Positions 1-7,312 of a stretch of DNA of 9,960 nt are shown here, one piece after another (position 1 is the stretch's first letter; each line of letters begins with the position of its first letter). This DNA is from JACCZX01 sp040003315. GTDB taxonomy: Bacteria; Pseudomonadota; Gammaproteobacteria; Burkholderiales; Burkholderiaceae_F. Made by a program: the position numbers and the translations under genes. Location of the stretch: the NCBI GenBank assembly GCA_040003315.1, contig JBDUCU010000106.1, forward strand, positions 1-9,960, written 5' to 3'. The notes below the pieces were generated by a model, which worked only from the letters and a program-made list of their open reading frames with translations, was not told the origin of the DNA and did not search any database.

Positions 1-51
1 ACCGGCCTGTCACGCCGGGGGTCGCGGGTTCGAGTCCCGTCCACTCCGCCA
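1..51 (+). tRNA. tRNA-Asp (anticodon GTC), 3' part
   Basis: The 3' half of a tRNA-Asp, cut by the left edge, which removes the 5' acceptor strand and D arm. Seen directly: anticodon stem CCGGC (2-6) pairs with GCCGG (14-18) around the 7-base loop CTGTCAC (7-13), with anticodon GTC at 9-11. The T arm is 24-40, with loop TTCGAGT. The 3' acceptor strand CCACTCC is at 41-47, discriminator G at 48 and encoded CCA at 49-51. GTC reads GAC/GAT (Asp), and G at 48 is the usual tRNA-Asp discriminator. A terminator hairpin follows ten bases later. In many Burkholderiales this tRNA lies between hupB/tRNA-Val and ppiD; the upstream part is outside this window. Confidence 0.95.
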
Positions 52-60
52 AACAACTTG

Positions 61-86
61 AAAAGGCGAACGAGAGTTCGCCTTTT
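61..86 (+). terminator. intrinsic terminator of the tRNA-Asp transcript
   Basis: Perfect inverted repeat: AAAAGGCGAAC (61-71), loop GAGA (72-75), GTTCGCCTTTT (76-86). The stem is 11 bp with a GNRA-type tetraloop, and the 3' arm ends in four T, as in a rho-independent terminator. It lies 9 bases after the tRNA 3' end. The sequence is fully symmetric, including the A-run, so it could also stop transcription on the opposite strand. It overlaps a 20-codon upstream extension of the ppiD frame, which argues against that extension being translated. Confidence 0.88.
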
Positions 87-117
87 CTGCTTTTCAAATA
101 CCCTTGGGGCGCAGGCC

Positions 118-2082
118 ATGTTCGACTCCATTCGCTCGCACCGTCGCTGGCTGATGTTCTTCATGCTGGTGCTGATCTTTCCGTCATTTGTGTTCTTTGG
201 AATCCAGGGATACAACCGCCTCGTTGATAAGGACGGCGCGCTAGCCACTGTCGACGGGGCGCCGATTAAGCAGCAGGAATACGAAGCGGCGATCCGCGAT
301 CGCGCCGAGCGTCTAAGGCAAAGCCTCGGGGCTAATTTCGACGCCAAACTCCTTGACACGCCTGACGCTCGAGCTGCAATCCTTGATCAGCTCCTGCTTG
401 ATCGTGCGCTGGCAAATGAGGCAGCACAGTCGAACGTGGTCGTCAGCGCTGATCGCCTGCGCGATTTCATCGCGGCGGTCCCGGCATTCCAGCAGGACGG
501 CAAGTTCAGCTACGACCGTTACAAAGCTTTCCTTGCTTCTCGCGGCCAAAGCGAGGCGGCTTTCGAGCAGGTGCTACGCAATGACTTGCGCAAGCAGACC
601 TTGGTGCAGGCGTTGATCGAGTCGGCCATGGTGCCCAAGCAGGTCATCGAGCGGATCGAACGTGTGCTGCTCGAGCAGCGTGAGGTGCGACAGCTGCGCT
701 TTTCTGCCGATCAGTTCGCGTCGAAGGTTGCGGTGACCGACAAGCAGATCGCGGACTACTACGAAGCCAGTCGCAAGCAGTTCGAAACTCCGGAAAGCGT
801 TCGAGTTGAATACCTGGTGTTGTCGCCGGAAACGATGGCATCCACCGTTACCATCCCGGACGAAGCGATCGCGAGCTACTACGAGCAGAACAAGGCGCGC
901 TATGGCACCGACGAGCAGCGTCGCGCAAGCCACATCCTGATTTCTGCCGAAGGAGGCGATAAGACTGCGGCGCGCAAGAAGGCCGAGGAGGTGCTCGCGA
1001 CGGTCAAGGCTGTGCCGAATGATTTCGCCAAGATCGCGCGCGAGAACTCCAAGGATCCCGGATCGGCCGTCCAGGGGGGCGACCTCGGCTTTTTCGGCCG
1101 CGGCATGATGGTCAAACCGTTCGAGGACACCGCGTATCGTTTAAAGGCGGGCGAGATCAGCGACATCGTCGAGACGGACTTTGGCTTTCACATCATTCGC
1201 CTCACCGAGATCAAGCCGGCGCAGGCGAAGCCTTTGGCCGAGGTTCGCGCTGAGATCGAGCGCGAACTGAAGAACCAGCAGGCCCAGAAAAAATTTACCG
1301 AGGCGGCGGACCAGTTTACGAACCTGGTGTACGAGCAGGCTGATTCACTCCAGCCCGCAGCGACGAAATTGAACCTTAAGACGCTGAGCGCAGACAATTT
1401 GACACGCAGCGGATTGCAGCCGTATCTGGGACCGCGCATCGTTGAAGCGATTTTCGCCGAAGACTCGCTGAAAAACCGGCGCAACACACAGGCAGTCGAG
1501 GTTGGCACCAACACGCTGGTGTCGGCACGCGTGCTCGATCATCATCCTGCAGCCATCGCGCCACTTGAAAAAGTCAGCGCGCAGATTCGCCAGTTGCTCG
1601 AGCGCCAGGACGCCATTCGGCTTGCGCGCGAGGCGGGCGAACAACGATTGGCCGCGTTGCGCAAGCAGCCCAGCGACGCGGGGTTCTCGGCACCGGTGAT
1701 CGTTTCCCGCCGCCAGCCGCAGGATTTACCTGCCGACGCCCTGACCGAAGTGTTGCGAGCCCCTGCCGACAAGCTGCCACAGTTCGTAGGTGCAGAGATC
1801 GTTTCCGACTTTCGCAGCGCGACCCACGCCGGTTATGTCATCGTGCAGGTCGTGTCAGCGAAAGGGAGCGACACCATCACGCCGGCTCAACGCGAGGCGC
1901 AGGCACGGGCGATCACGCAGCAGGCGGCAGCGGCGGCGGAGGCCAGCTACGCCGAGGCGTTGAAGGGGCGGCATCACGTTAAAATTGTCCGGCCTGAATT
2001 GCAGCGGGCAACTGCCAAGGCTGAATCAGCCAACAGTGCTGCGGCGAAAGACGCGGCGCCGAACGCCGCCCCGGTCTATTAG
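118..2082 (+). CDS. ppiD: PpiD-type periplasmic peptidyl-prolyl isomerase / chaperone
   Basis: A 654-residue SurA/PpiD-family folding factor. It is anchored in the inner membrane and helps newly secreted proteins fold as they leave the Sec translocon (family knowledge). Seen: a short basic N-terminus, one membrane segment at about 11-29 (WLMFFMLVLIFPSFVFFGI), a SurA_N-like helical chaperone region at about 40-260, and one parvulin domain at about 266-366. The parvulin marks are ASHILI (270-275), GGDLGFFGRGMMVKPFEDTAY (320-340) and FGFHIIRL (355-362). The C-terminal part includes an Ala-rich tail. E. coli PpiD is 623 residues, so this is full length. The ATG at 118 is chosen because family members start MFD-hydrophobic; a TTG at 58 would translate the terminator hairpin. 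GGGG at 106-109 is a weak ribosome site. No clear promoter is visible in the 31 bp between hairpin and ATG. Confidence 0.95.
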   Translation: MFDSIRSHRRWLMFFMLVLIFPSFVFFGIQGYNRLVDKDGALATVDGAPIKQQEYEAAIRDRAERLRQSLGANFDAKLLDTPDARAAILDQLLLDRALANEAAQSNVVVSADRLRDFIAAVPAFQQDGKFSYDRYKAFLASRGQSEAAFEQVLRNDLRKQTLVQALIESAMVPKQVIERIERVLLEQREVRQLRFSADQFASKVAVTDKQIADYYEASRKQFETPESVRVEYLVLSPETMASTVTIPDEAIASYYEQNKARYGTDEQRRASHILISAEGGDKTAARKKAEEVLATVKAVPNDFAKIARENSKDPGSAVQGGDLGFFGRGMMVKPFEDTAYRLKAGEISDIVETDFGFHIIRLTEIKPAQAKPLAEVRAEIERELKNQQAQKKFTEAADQFTNLVYEQADSLQPAATKLNLKTLSADNLTRSGLQPYLGPRIVEAIFAEDSLKNRRNTQAVEVGTNTLVSARVLDHHPAAIAPLEKVSAQIRQLLERQDAIRLAREAGEQRLAALRKQPSDAGFSAPVIVSRRQPQDLPADALTEVLRAPADKLPQFVGAEIVSDFRSATHAGYVIVQVVSAKGSDTITPAQREAQARAITQQAAAAAEASYAEALKGRHHVKIVRPELQRATAKAESANSAAAKDAAPNAAPVY

Positions 2083-2099
2083 TCATCCTCAAAGAGGCC

Positions 2100-3176
2100 T
2101 TAAACCGCTAGCGCGCGCGCCGTTGCCTGAAAGTGCGACGGTGAGGCACCGTCAATGCAAACGACGTCTGCCACACACGCGCGCTCAAAGTTGCGATCGA
2201 TCGACTTCAGGTACGCCGGGTCGTAGTGCTCGACCAACAGCTGCTCGACAACCGCGTCCCAGTCATTAGCTTTCGCCAACTCTTTCCAGTGCGCAATCTT
2301 TTGACGCCCGTGCAGTGCCGCCAGACAATCGAGCTGGCTGTTGAGCGTCGCGTGATCGCTCTCGAAATGCTGGTACTCGTCGCGTAACAACTGCACGCGC
2401 ACTGCAAGCGGAACATCCAACCGAATGCATTCGGAGCCCCGCATCGCGATCATCAGATGCTCCGGTATCCGCACCTCGCCGATCTTGCGGCTTTCCGACT
2501 CGACGAATACGGTGCGGGCCGGATCAAACGACTGCAGCGCAGACCAGAGCCGCGTCTCAAACATCCTTTGTGACGGCTGCGGTTGTGCGGGCAAACCGCC
2601 GAGCACCGATCCGCGGTGCTGCGCGAGCTTTTCAAGATCGAGAACCTGTGCACCTTCGCTGCAGAGTTGTTGCAGCAGCCGGCTCTTTCCGCTTCCCGTA
2701 CTGCCACAGATCACGCGAAATGAAAGTCGGTCAGGGAGCACAGTCAGATCCGATATCACCTGCCTGCGATAGGCGCGGTAGCCGCCGTCGAGCTGCAGAG
2801 CCTGCCATCCGACGCGCGCCAGAATGTGTGTCATCGCGCCGCTGCGATTGCCGCCACGCCAGCAATAAACAAGTGGCCGCCACGTCTTCGGTTTGGCGTG
2901 GAACTCGGTCTCGAGATGCCGTGCGATATTGCGTGATACGTACGCTGCACCTCGGCGGCGAGCTTCAAACGATGACTGCTGCCGATCCATCGTGCCGACC
3001 TCGGCACGCTCGGCCTCGGTCAGCACCGGACAGTTGATTGCGCCCGGCAGGTGATCCTCGGCGAACTCGGCTTCGCTGCGAACGTCGATCAACGAGTCGA
3101 ACTGCGCAAGACGCGGCAGCGCGGCAGCGGCGCAGATCAAGTGCCACTCCAGTCCGCCAGAACGCTCGGGCATCAT
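2100..3176 (-). CDS. selU: tRNA 2-selenouridine synthase (rhodanese-P-loop)
   Basis: SelU (MnmH, YbbB), 358 residues against 364 in E. coli. The family replaces sulfur with selenium, through a geranylated intermediate, at the wobble 2-thiouridine of tRNA-Lys, -Glu and -Gln, using selenophosphate from SelD. Seen: an N-terminal rhodanese domain with LIDVRSEAEF (29-38) and the active-site loop YCWRGGNRSG (104-113; catalytic Cys105), then a C-terminal P-loop domain with Walker A GSTGSGKS (148-155). Its start codon overlaps the tesA stop as ATGA (3176-3173), which implies translational coupling; I see no separate ribosome site. A second ATG follows at once (3173-3171), so the protein may begin one residue later. 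It converges with ppiD across 17 bp. selD is not in the window. Confidence 0.95.
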   Translation of the reverse strand: MMPERSGGLEWHLICAAAALPRLAQFDSLIDVRSEAEFAEDHLPGAINCPVLTEAERAEVGTMDRQQSSFEARRRGAAYVSRNIARHLETEFHAKPKTWRPLVYCWRGGNRSGAMTHILARVGWQALQLDGGYRAYRRQVISDLTVLPDRLSFRVICGSTGSGKSRLLQQLCSEGAQVLDLEKLAQHRGSVLGGLPAQPQPSQRMFETRLWSALQSFDPARTVFVESESRKIGEVRIPEHLMIAMRGSECIRLDVPLAVRVQLLRDEYQHFESDHATLNSQLDCLAALHGRQKIAHWKELAKANDWDAVVEQLLVEHYDPAYLKSIDRNFERACVADVVCIDGASPSHFQATARALAV

Positions 3177-3877
3177 TGCTTGGTGGCGACCGCGGGTTTG
3201 ATCCTGTTCGTCAGAACCGACTGCAGCACCGGCCACACGGTCTGCGAGATCTTCGCTTGTGCCTGCGCGCTCGGATGTATTCGATCCGACTGGAAAAAAT
3301 CGCCCGTGTCTGAAAATCCCTCGAGCAGGAAAGGGACGAGCGCGGTGTTGTATTGCTCGGCCACGGCTCCGAACGCGGCATAAAAACGTTCGGTGTATTC
3401 GCGTCCATAGTTAGGTGGTATGCGCATGCCTGCCACGATCACGCGTGCGCCCGCCGCCAGGCTGGCGCGAACCATCGCGGCCAGATTGTCCTGCATCCGA
3501 GACACCGGCAGCCCTCGCAGGCCATCATTGCCTCCAAGCTCGATGATCACAATGGCAGGACGATGCTGCTTCAACAGCGTCGGCAAGCGCGTGCGCCCGC
3601 CGCTGGTGGTTTCGCCGCTAATGCTGGCGTTTGCAACCGTATAATTCGAGCCGCTTTGATGCACCCGGTCTGCAAGCAGTGCTACCCAGCCTTGGCCTCT
3701 TTGCAAACCGTATTCGGCCGACAGGCTGTCGCCCAGCACAAGAATCACGGGAGCGTTTTGTTTGGCCGACTGCGCTGGCCGCGAAGTGTTCGCACCAAAA
3801 ACCGGCCCATTCAGGACCAGCACCTGCATTGCAGCTGCGATCGCCCAGCTTGAAACGACTAGAAATTTTCTGCGCAT
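3173..3877 (-). CDS. tesA: SGNH/GDSL thioesterase-lysophospholipase TesA (arylesterase)
   Basis: A periplasmic SGNH hydrolase of the TesA family, 234 residues. Relatives cleave acyl-CoA and other thioesters, lysophospholipids and aryl esters. Seen: a signal peptide at about 1-29 (MRRK, a hydrophobic run, and a probable cut near VFGA/N), then all four SGNH blocks. These are GDSLS (49-53; nucleophile Ser51), NASISGET (83-90; Gly88), GGND (115-118; Asn117) and SDRIHPS (197-203; Asp198, His201). The ATG at 3877 is chosen because it gives a proper RRK signal peptide; an in-frame TTG at 3937 adds 20 residues and runs into the divergent ABC gene. It is followed by selU in the same transcript (ATGA overlap). 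The next start on the other strand is 3 bp away, so its promoter must lie inside the neighbouring gene. No good Shine-Dalgarno sequence is seen. Confidence 0.94.
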   Translation of the reverse strand: MRRKFLVVSSWAIAAAMQVLVLNGPVFGANTSRPAQSAKQNAPVILVLGDSLSAEYGLQRGQGWVALLADRVHQSGSNYTVANASISGETTSGGRTRLPTLLKQHRPAIVIIELGGNDGLRGLPVSRMQDNLAAMVRASLAAGARVIVAGMRIPPNYGREYTERFYAAFGAVAEQYNTALVPFLLEGFSDTGDFFQSDRIHPSAQAQAKISQTVWPVLQSVLTNRIKPAVATKQ

Positions 3878-3880
3878 CGA

Positions 3881-4588
3881 ATGAACGAGCAAAAACAAAT
3901 TGCAGTCGAGGCGCGCAACTTGAGCAAGGTCGTGCAAGACGCGACCGGCAGTCTGACCATCCTGGATGGTATCAACGTCGCGGTTGCCAGCAGTGAGACA
4001 GTGGCCATTGTCGGAGCCTCGGGTTCTGGAAAATCGACGTTACTGGGACTGCTGGCAGGCCTCGACGTTCCGACCTCGGGCTCGGTTCACCTTTTTGGCA
4101 CCGACCTTTTTGCGCTCGACGAGGACGGCCGAGCAGCATTGCGGGCAGAGCAGGTGGGGTTCGTATTTCAGTCGTTTCAGCTGCTGCCGCATCTAAACGC
4201 GCTGGAAAACGTGCTGCTGCCGATGGAGTTGACCGGGCGCGTTCCCGATCAAACGACACCGGTCGAAGCTGCGCGTTCGTTGCTCGAGCGCGTCGGCCTC
4301 GGTGAGCGCCTCTCACACTATCCAAAGTACCTATCCGGTGGCGAGCAACAGCGGGTTGCACTGGCGCGAGCGTTCGTTCTGCGCCCGCCATTGCTGTTGG
4401 CCGATGAACCGACAGGAAGTCTCGATGCACGCACGGGCGAAGCGGTTATCGAGCTGATGTTTGCGCTGAATCGCGAGCGCGGATCGACGCTACTTCTGGT
4501 TACGCATGACCCCGACATCGCACGACGCTGCGCACGGCAGATCGAGCTGCATGCTGGCCGCGTCGTGAATACCGTCGCGACTGTCTAG
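3881..4588 (+). CDS. ybbA: ABC transporter ATP-binding protein, YbbA/LolD-like
   Basis: A 235-residue ATPase of the MacB/LolD/FtsE class, which powers permeases working on periplasmic or lipoprotein substrates. All ABC motifs are intact: Walker A GASGSGKST (45-53), Q-loop VFQSFQ (95-100; Q97), signature LSGGEQQ (151-157), Walker B LLLADEP (171-177; Glu176), D-loop SLD (180-182) and H-loop His199. It should therefore bind and hydrolyse ATP. E. coli has the same tesA/ybbA divergent pair, but there ybbA is followed by the large permease gene ybbP. Here the gene ends at the very base before the nnr stop on the other strand, so no permease follows. The symbol rests on synteny and family; a LolD paralogue is the main alternative. 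No Shine-Dalgarno sequence is obvious upstream of the ATG. Confidence 0.88.
   Translation: MNEQKQIAVEARNLSKVVQDATGSLTILDGINVAVASSETVAIVGASGSGKSTLLGLLAGLDVPTSGSVHLFGTDLFALDEDGRAALRAEQVGFVFQSFQLLPHLNALENVLLPMELTGRVPDQTTPVEAARSLLERVGLGERLSHYPKYLSGGEQQRVALARAFVLRPPLLLADEPTGSLDARTGEAVIELMFALNRERGSTLLLVTHDPDIARRCARQIELHAGRVVNTVATV
3899..3927 (-). promoter_or_regulatory. possible weak sigma70 promoter for tesA-selU
   Basis: Read on the minus strand: a -35-like TTGCTC (3927-3922), a spacer of 17, and a -10-like TGCAAT (3904-3899). The -10 matches the consensus at four of six bases and the -35 at three. Initiation would fall about 15 bases before the tesA ATG. It lies inside the first codons of the divergent ABC gene, which any tesA promoter must do given the 3 bp spacing of the two starts. 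This is a weak match that could occur by chance. Confidence 0.22.
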
Positions 4589-6052
4589 TCAGGCGCCGAT
4601 ACCGGCAGAGCGTTTCCTCAGACCGTTGAGCTCGTGTGCGGCGCGCGCGGCGATATCGCTGGCAACCAGGCCGATATCGACGTGGTCGGCGCCGCGACCG
4701 TGCAGCCACACAGCGGCCAACGCTGCCTGCCACGGGTCAAACCGCTGCGCCAGCAGACCCGCTAGCAGACCCGCCAAAACGTCACCGGTGCCCGCGGTTG
4801 CAAGCGCTGGCCCGCCGGTCGGGTTGATTGCACACCGCCCGTCTGCTTGAGCGATGACCGTGCCCGCGCCCTTGAGGACGACGACCGCACGGTATCGCGC
4901 CGACAGGGTGCGAGCGGCCTTCACGCGATTCGCTTGAATCTCATTGACTGAACAGGCGAGCATCCGAGCTGCCTCAAGGGGATGCGGCGTCACCACCGTC
5001 GGCGCTGCGCGCGCATTGAGCTGACCAATCATCGCAACATCACCTGCAAGCAGGTTCAGGGCATCCGCATCGATCACTAACGCAGTATCGGACTGCAACG
5101 AACGCTGCACTGCGGCCACCGCGGCGGCGTCCGTGCCCAACCCACAGCCAACGCAAATAGCCTGGATCCCGGCCGGCTCCACGCTCGATCGAAACATCAG
5201 CTCGGGCTGGCACGGATCGACCCGATACTCGGTAGCACCAATGCAATCGACGTACACACGACCGGCTCCGATCCGAAGCGCCGCACGCGCGGCTAGCAAT
5301 GCAGCGCCGACCATGCCGACGTTGCCGCCCACGATCGTTGCGTTGCCGTAACTTCCCTTATGCGTGTTGCGACGTCGCGGCGAAGTCACCTCAGCAAAGT
5401 CGAAGGGATCAGTCAGCGTCGTCTGCGCCGGCGGGCTGCTCAGCCCGAGTGTTTCGACCGAGACTGCTCCGGCGGCATCGACGCCGTCGCCCGTATGGAG
5501 GCCGGGCTTGTCGCCGATAAACGTGATCGTCGACGATGCATGCACGCCTTCGACACCCTCAACCCAGCTTCCGGTGTCTGCATCTAGACCGCTGGGTACG
5601 TCGAGGGCAATGACCCCCGCCCGCTGGTCGTCGATCCACCGCGCTGCTGTCAACAACGGGCCCTCGAGTGCCCGAGTCTGACCAATACCCAGCAGGGCAT
5701 CGACGATGACGTCAAACCGCCGGTTCGGCAGATCCACCTGCGTTGCGCCGCCGGATGCACGCCATTGGGCGAACGCAACGCGTGCGTCGTCGGTTCTCGG
5801 TTCAGCGATCTGAATGCATGTAACGTCGTGCTGCAGAGCTTTCAGCTGCGCGGCCGTTATGTAGCCGTCTCCGCCGTTATTGCCCGCACCTGCAAGCACG
5901 CAGATCGACAGTGGATTGCCGTGCTTGACGGCATGGATGTGCAATGCCGCTGCCGCGCCGGCGCGTGCCATCAACGTTCCTGCAGCAAGGCCATGTTGTG
6001 CCGTGCGTTCGAGCGCACGCAGTTCGGCAATGCTATAGAGCGACGCTGCCAT
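4589..6052 (-). CDS. nnr: bifunctional NAD(P)H-hydrate epimerase / ADP-dependent dehydratase
   Basis: A 487-residue fusion of the two NAD(P)HX repair enzymes (NnrE plus NnrD; YjeF family). The N-terminal domain interconverts R- and S-NAD(P)HX; the C-terminal domain dehydrates S-NAD(P)HX to NAD(P)H, using ADP in bacteria. Seen in the epimerase half: GAGNNGGDG (55-63), DALLGIG (118-124) and DVPSGLDADTG (151-161). In the dehydratase half: HKGSYGNATIVGG (231-243), VIDADALN (326-333), TPHPLEAARML (355-365), VVLKGAGTV (391-399) and the nucleotide-binding ATAGTGDVLAG (418-428). Length and both motif sets match the E. coli-type fusion. The ATG is 1 bp after the dadA stop, so translation is probably coupled; no clear Shine-Dalgarno sequence. 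Its 3' end abuts the ABC gene's stop with no gap. The cytosolic repair role has no evident link to TRAP uptake. Confidence 0.94.
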   Translation of the reverse strand: MAASLYSIAELRALERTAQHGLAAGTLMARAGAAAALHIHAVKHGNPLSICVLAGAGNNGGDGYITAAQLKALQHDVTCIQIAEPRTDDARVAFAQWRASGGATQVDLPNRRFDVIVDALLGIGQTRALEGPLLTAARWIDDQRAGVIALDVPSGLDADTGSWVEGVEGVHASSTITFIGDKPGLHTGDGVDAAGAVSVETLGLSSPPAQTTLTDPFDFAEVTSPRRRNTHKGSYGNATIVGGNVGMVGAALLAARAALRIGAGRVYVDCIGATEYRVDPCQPELMFRSSVEPAGIQAICVGCGLGTDAAAVAAVQRSLQSDTALVIDADALNLLAGDVAMIGQLNARAAPTVVTPHPLEAARMLACSVNEIQANRVKAARTLSARYRAVVVLKGAGTVIAQADGRCAINPTGGPALATAGTGDVLAGLLAGLLAQRFDPWQAALAAVWLHGRGADHVDIGLVASDIAARAAHELNGLRKRSAGIGA

Positions 6053-6053
6053 C

Positions 6054-7307
6054 TTATGCGCGTGCGTATCGATCGAGAGTCAGGCCATTGAGATCGATAC
6101 CAGGTGCACGATCTGCGATCACGTCGGCGACCACGCGCGCCGAGCCGCACGCCATCACCCAGCCGGTCGAACCGTGCCCTGTATTCAGATAAAAATTCTC
6201 GATTGGTGTCTTGCCCAGCACTGGCGGGCCATCGGGCAACATCGGTCGTGCGCCGACCCAGAAGCGAGACTTCGAGTAGGAAGCGGCGTAGGGAAACCAG
6301 TCCTGCGCGACCTTCATCAACGTGCGCAGTGCGCTGTTGCGCAAATTCATACCCCGCGTGCCGAGCTCGGCAGTGCCCGCGATTCGGAGCCGCTTGCCCA
6401 TGCGTGTAATCGCGACCTTGTATGTCTCGTCCATTACGCTGATGTAGGGCGCGTGTTCGAACGCAGTGATTGCGGCGGTGGCCGAATACCCTTTGACGGG
6501 CTGCATCGGAAGGCGGATGCCGAGCGGTCTCAGAAGCGCGACGCTGTCGATACCGCCGGCCACTACGTAGGCATCGCCGCGAATCTCACCGCTTTGCGTT
6601 CGCAGCGAAGTGATCCGCTGTCCTTCCAACTGTGCGCCTTGCACGGTCACATTGAAGCGGAAATCGACGCCGTCGCCAATCGCAATGTCCTTGAGTTGCT
6701 GCGCGAAAAACGCGCAATTGCCGGTTTCGTCGTCGGGCAGATGCAGCGCTCCGGCGAGCGACGTCGGCGCATGCAGGGCCGGCTCGACCGTGCGCGCCTG
6801 ATCGGGGGTCAGCAGTGCGTGCGCAACACCGAGATCGGTCAGCATCTTGCGCGTCACCGCCGAGCGTTCGACGTCGAGCTCCGTGCGGAACAGCTGAAGG
6901 TAGCCGACCCCCTGCTCATACTCGAGCTGGTGGCGCTCGCGCAATGCACGCAGTTCAGACTGGCTGTAGAACGCGAGTCGCTGCATTCGCTCCTTGTTGC
7001 GCTTGAATCTGTCGAGGCGACATTCACCCAGCCAGCGCAGGATCCAGCCCCATAGAGCGGGATCAAACGATGGCCGAAAGACGATCGGTGCTTCCGCCTT
7101 GAACAGATAGGCGAGCGCCTTTGAGGGCATTCCGGGCTGCGACCAGGGAGCGACGTAAGAGGGTGCCATCACGCCTGCATTGGCGAAGCTGGTTTCCTGT
7201 GCGACGCCCGAGCGACGCTCGACGACAGTGACCTGATGGCCATCGCGGCGCAGATAGTAAGCAGTACAGACACCAACAATTCCCGCACCCACTACGACGA
7301 CGTGCAT
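6054..7307 (-). CDS. dadA: D-amino acid dehydrogenase (FAD, DadA family)
   Basis: A 417-residue DAO-family flavoprotein. DadA enzymes oxidise D-amino acids to 2-oxo acids and ammonia at the cytoplasmic face of the inner membrane, passing electrons to the respiratory chain (family knowledge). Seen: a Rossmann fold with GAGIVG (7-12) and the ribose-binding acidic residue Glu30 (VVERR), ETSFANAGVMAPSYVAPWS (38-56) typical of DadA, VKGYS (271-275), WVGARPMLPDGPPVLG (350-365) and the C-terminal FAD-contact stretch NTGHGSTGWVMACGSA (375-390). E. coli DadA is 432 residues, so this is complete. The start lies 5 bp after the dctM stop, with AGG overlapping that stop codon as a plausible ribosome site. 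No alanine racemase (dadX) is adjacent. A related imino-acid or opine-type dehydrogenase cannot be excluded, so the exact substrate is open. Confidence 0.9.
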   Translation of the reverse strand: MHVVVVGAGIVGVCTAYYLRRDGHQVTVVERRSGVAQETSFANAGVMAPSYVAPWSQPGMPSKALAYLFKAEAPIVFRPSFDPALWGWILRWLGECRLDRFKRNKERMQRLAFYSQSELRALRERHQLEYEQGVGYLQLFRTELDVERSAVTRKMLTDLGVAHALLTPDQARTVEPALHAPTSLAGALHLPDDETGNCAFFAQQLKDIAIGDGVDFRFNVTVQGAQLEGQRITSLRTQSGEIRGDAYVVAGGIDSVALLRPLGIRLPMQPVKGYSATAAITAFEHAPYISVMDETYKVAITRMGKRLRIAGTAELGTRGMNLRNSALRTLMKVAQDWFPYAASYSKSRFWVGARPMLPDGPPVLGKTPIENFYLNTGHGSTGWVMACGSARVVADVIADRAPGIDLNGLTLDRYARA

Positions 7308-7312
7308 GCGGC

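Noticed and set aside
58..117. A 20-codon upstream extension of ppiD from a TTG codon
   Set aside because: It translates straight through the terminator hairpin, and the PpiD family begins with the MFD motif found at 118.
1..117. The tRNA-Asp 3' end as an attachment site for an integrated element
   Set aside because: No integrase, direct repeat of the tRNA end or atypical cargo follows; the next gene is core ppiD.
2087..2097. Small inverted repeat CCTC-AAA-GAGG between ppiD and selU
   Set aside because: The stem is 4 bp with a 3-base loop and no T tract on either side, too weak to call a terminator.
3878..3937. A longer tesA starting at TTG 3937
   Set aside because: It would bury the RRK signal peptide 20 residues inside the protein and overlap the divergent ABC gene; ATG 3877 fits the family.
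4589..6052. nnr as a carbohydrate kinase because of the C-terminal fold
   Set aside because: The YjeF N-terminal motifs and the TPHP and GTGDVLAG motifs identify the NAD(P)HX epimerase/dehydratase fusion.
6174..7055. A long open frame (293 codons) on the plus strand opposite dadA
   Set aside because: It is a typical GC-rich antisense shadow, with low-complexity Arg/Ala/Gln content and no domain, while dadA on the other strand is complete.
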